5,407 nt of DNA from BRHc4a sp049325055 (GTDB lineage Bacteria > Bacillota > Desulfotomaculia > Desulfotomaculales > Desulfocucumaceae): positions 1 through 5,407 of the forward strand of contig JBMOPB010000072.1 of NCBI GenBank assembly GCA_049325055.1, in the 5' to 3' direction. The notes under the pieces are model-generated. The model made no database searches and had not been told where the DNA came from. It was given only the letters and a program-made list of their open reading frames with translations. Both the position numbers and the translations under genes were made by a program. This document shows, one piece after another, positions 5,247-5,407 of the stretch (positions are counted from its first letter, which is position 1; every line of letters starts with the position of its first letter).

Positions 5247-5407
5247 CTAACCGTCCCTTCCAACTGTCTGAAAATGATCCTGCCGGTTGGAGCGTGCACC
5301 CGCCTGTTGCCGGGCAAGACCATTCTGCAGACACAGGGAGGCAATCGCCACTCCGGCCAACGTTGCCCACCTTTCAGTCCCCTTGTTATCGGGAAAGGCA
5401 TTGCTAC
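5247..5407 (-). CDS. Possible C-terminal fragment of an unknown protein entering from the right edge
   Basis: On the minus strand one frame is open from the window edge for 52 codons to a TAG at 5249-5247. It has a plausible coding look: many GNN codons, GC-rich third positions, and a hydrophobic stretch, WATLAGVAIASLCLQNGL, followed by a basic, Gln-rich tail ending VGRDG. It would converge on the MBL-fold gene with six bases between stop codons. I recognise no family. The same bases are also open on the plus strand (ATG at 5274 to the edge, no SD), so openness alone is weak evidence. If neither is real, 5241-5407 is non-coding. Confidence 0.35.
   Translation of the reverse strand, partial: SNAFPDNKGTERWATLAGVAIASLCLQNGLARQQAGARSNRQDHFQTVGRDG

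Noticed and set aside
5243..5253. CGGT-CTA-ACCG hairpin as terminator of the MBL-fold gene
   Set aside because: Only four pairs with a three-base loop and no T-rich tail.
1..5407. CRISPR array, tRNA/rRNA genes, toxin-antitoxin, phage or defence modules
   Set aside because: I found no regularly spaced repeats, tRNA-like arms or conserved rRNA stretches, and none of the supported proteins belongs to a known defence or phage family.

Overview
The window looks like chromosome from a Gram-positive, low-to-medium GC Firmicute. A clostridial lineage of the Desulfotomaculum/Pelotomaculum kind is my inference. The reasons are the pairing of nadD and rsfS on one strand, strong purine-rich Shine-Dalgarno (SD) sites, TTG starts, sigma-A type promoter boxes and U-tailed hairpin terminators. 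No species can be named from the sequence alone.

Left part (1-1608, minus strand): nadD (NAD synthesis), then a small RRM RNA-binding protein, then rsfS (ribosome silencing factor), all transcribed leftward. Terminator-like hairpins separate nadD from the RRM gene and the RRM gene from rsfS, so they may be separate units rather than one operon. Beyond rsfS, a perfect consensus promoter (TTGACA, 17 bp, TATAAT) fires out of the left edge toward a gene not included here.

Middle (1609-3408): a 283-bp divergent spacer leads to ilvE on the plus strand, a complete branched-chain aminotransferase with its own promoter candidate, a strong SD and a clear intrinsic terminator. Convergent with it is a small zinc-ribbon protein (zf-TFIIB type) with a His/Lys/Tyr-rich tail.

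Scar region (3572-about 4300, minus strand): the C-terminal piece of a phosphodiester glycosidase (NAGPA-type) gene is joined to the N-terminal piece of a DDE-type transposase. The transposase has lost one base around 4056-4062 and its whole catalytic part. Its SD lies in an inverted repeat whose loop carries the start codon. This is a decayed insertion-sequence junction and the most structured oddity of the window.

Right part (4347-5407): an intact metallo-beta-lactamase-fold hydrolase on the plus strand. Six bases beyond its stop, a probable C-terminal gene fragment enters from the right edge on the minus strand.

The genes are mostly housekeeping (NAD synthesis, ribosome silencing, branched-chain amino acids) beside a small accessory scar. 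I saw no defence system, CRISPR array, phage module, riboswitch or RNA gene that I could support, and nothing I would call a new multi-gene system.
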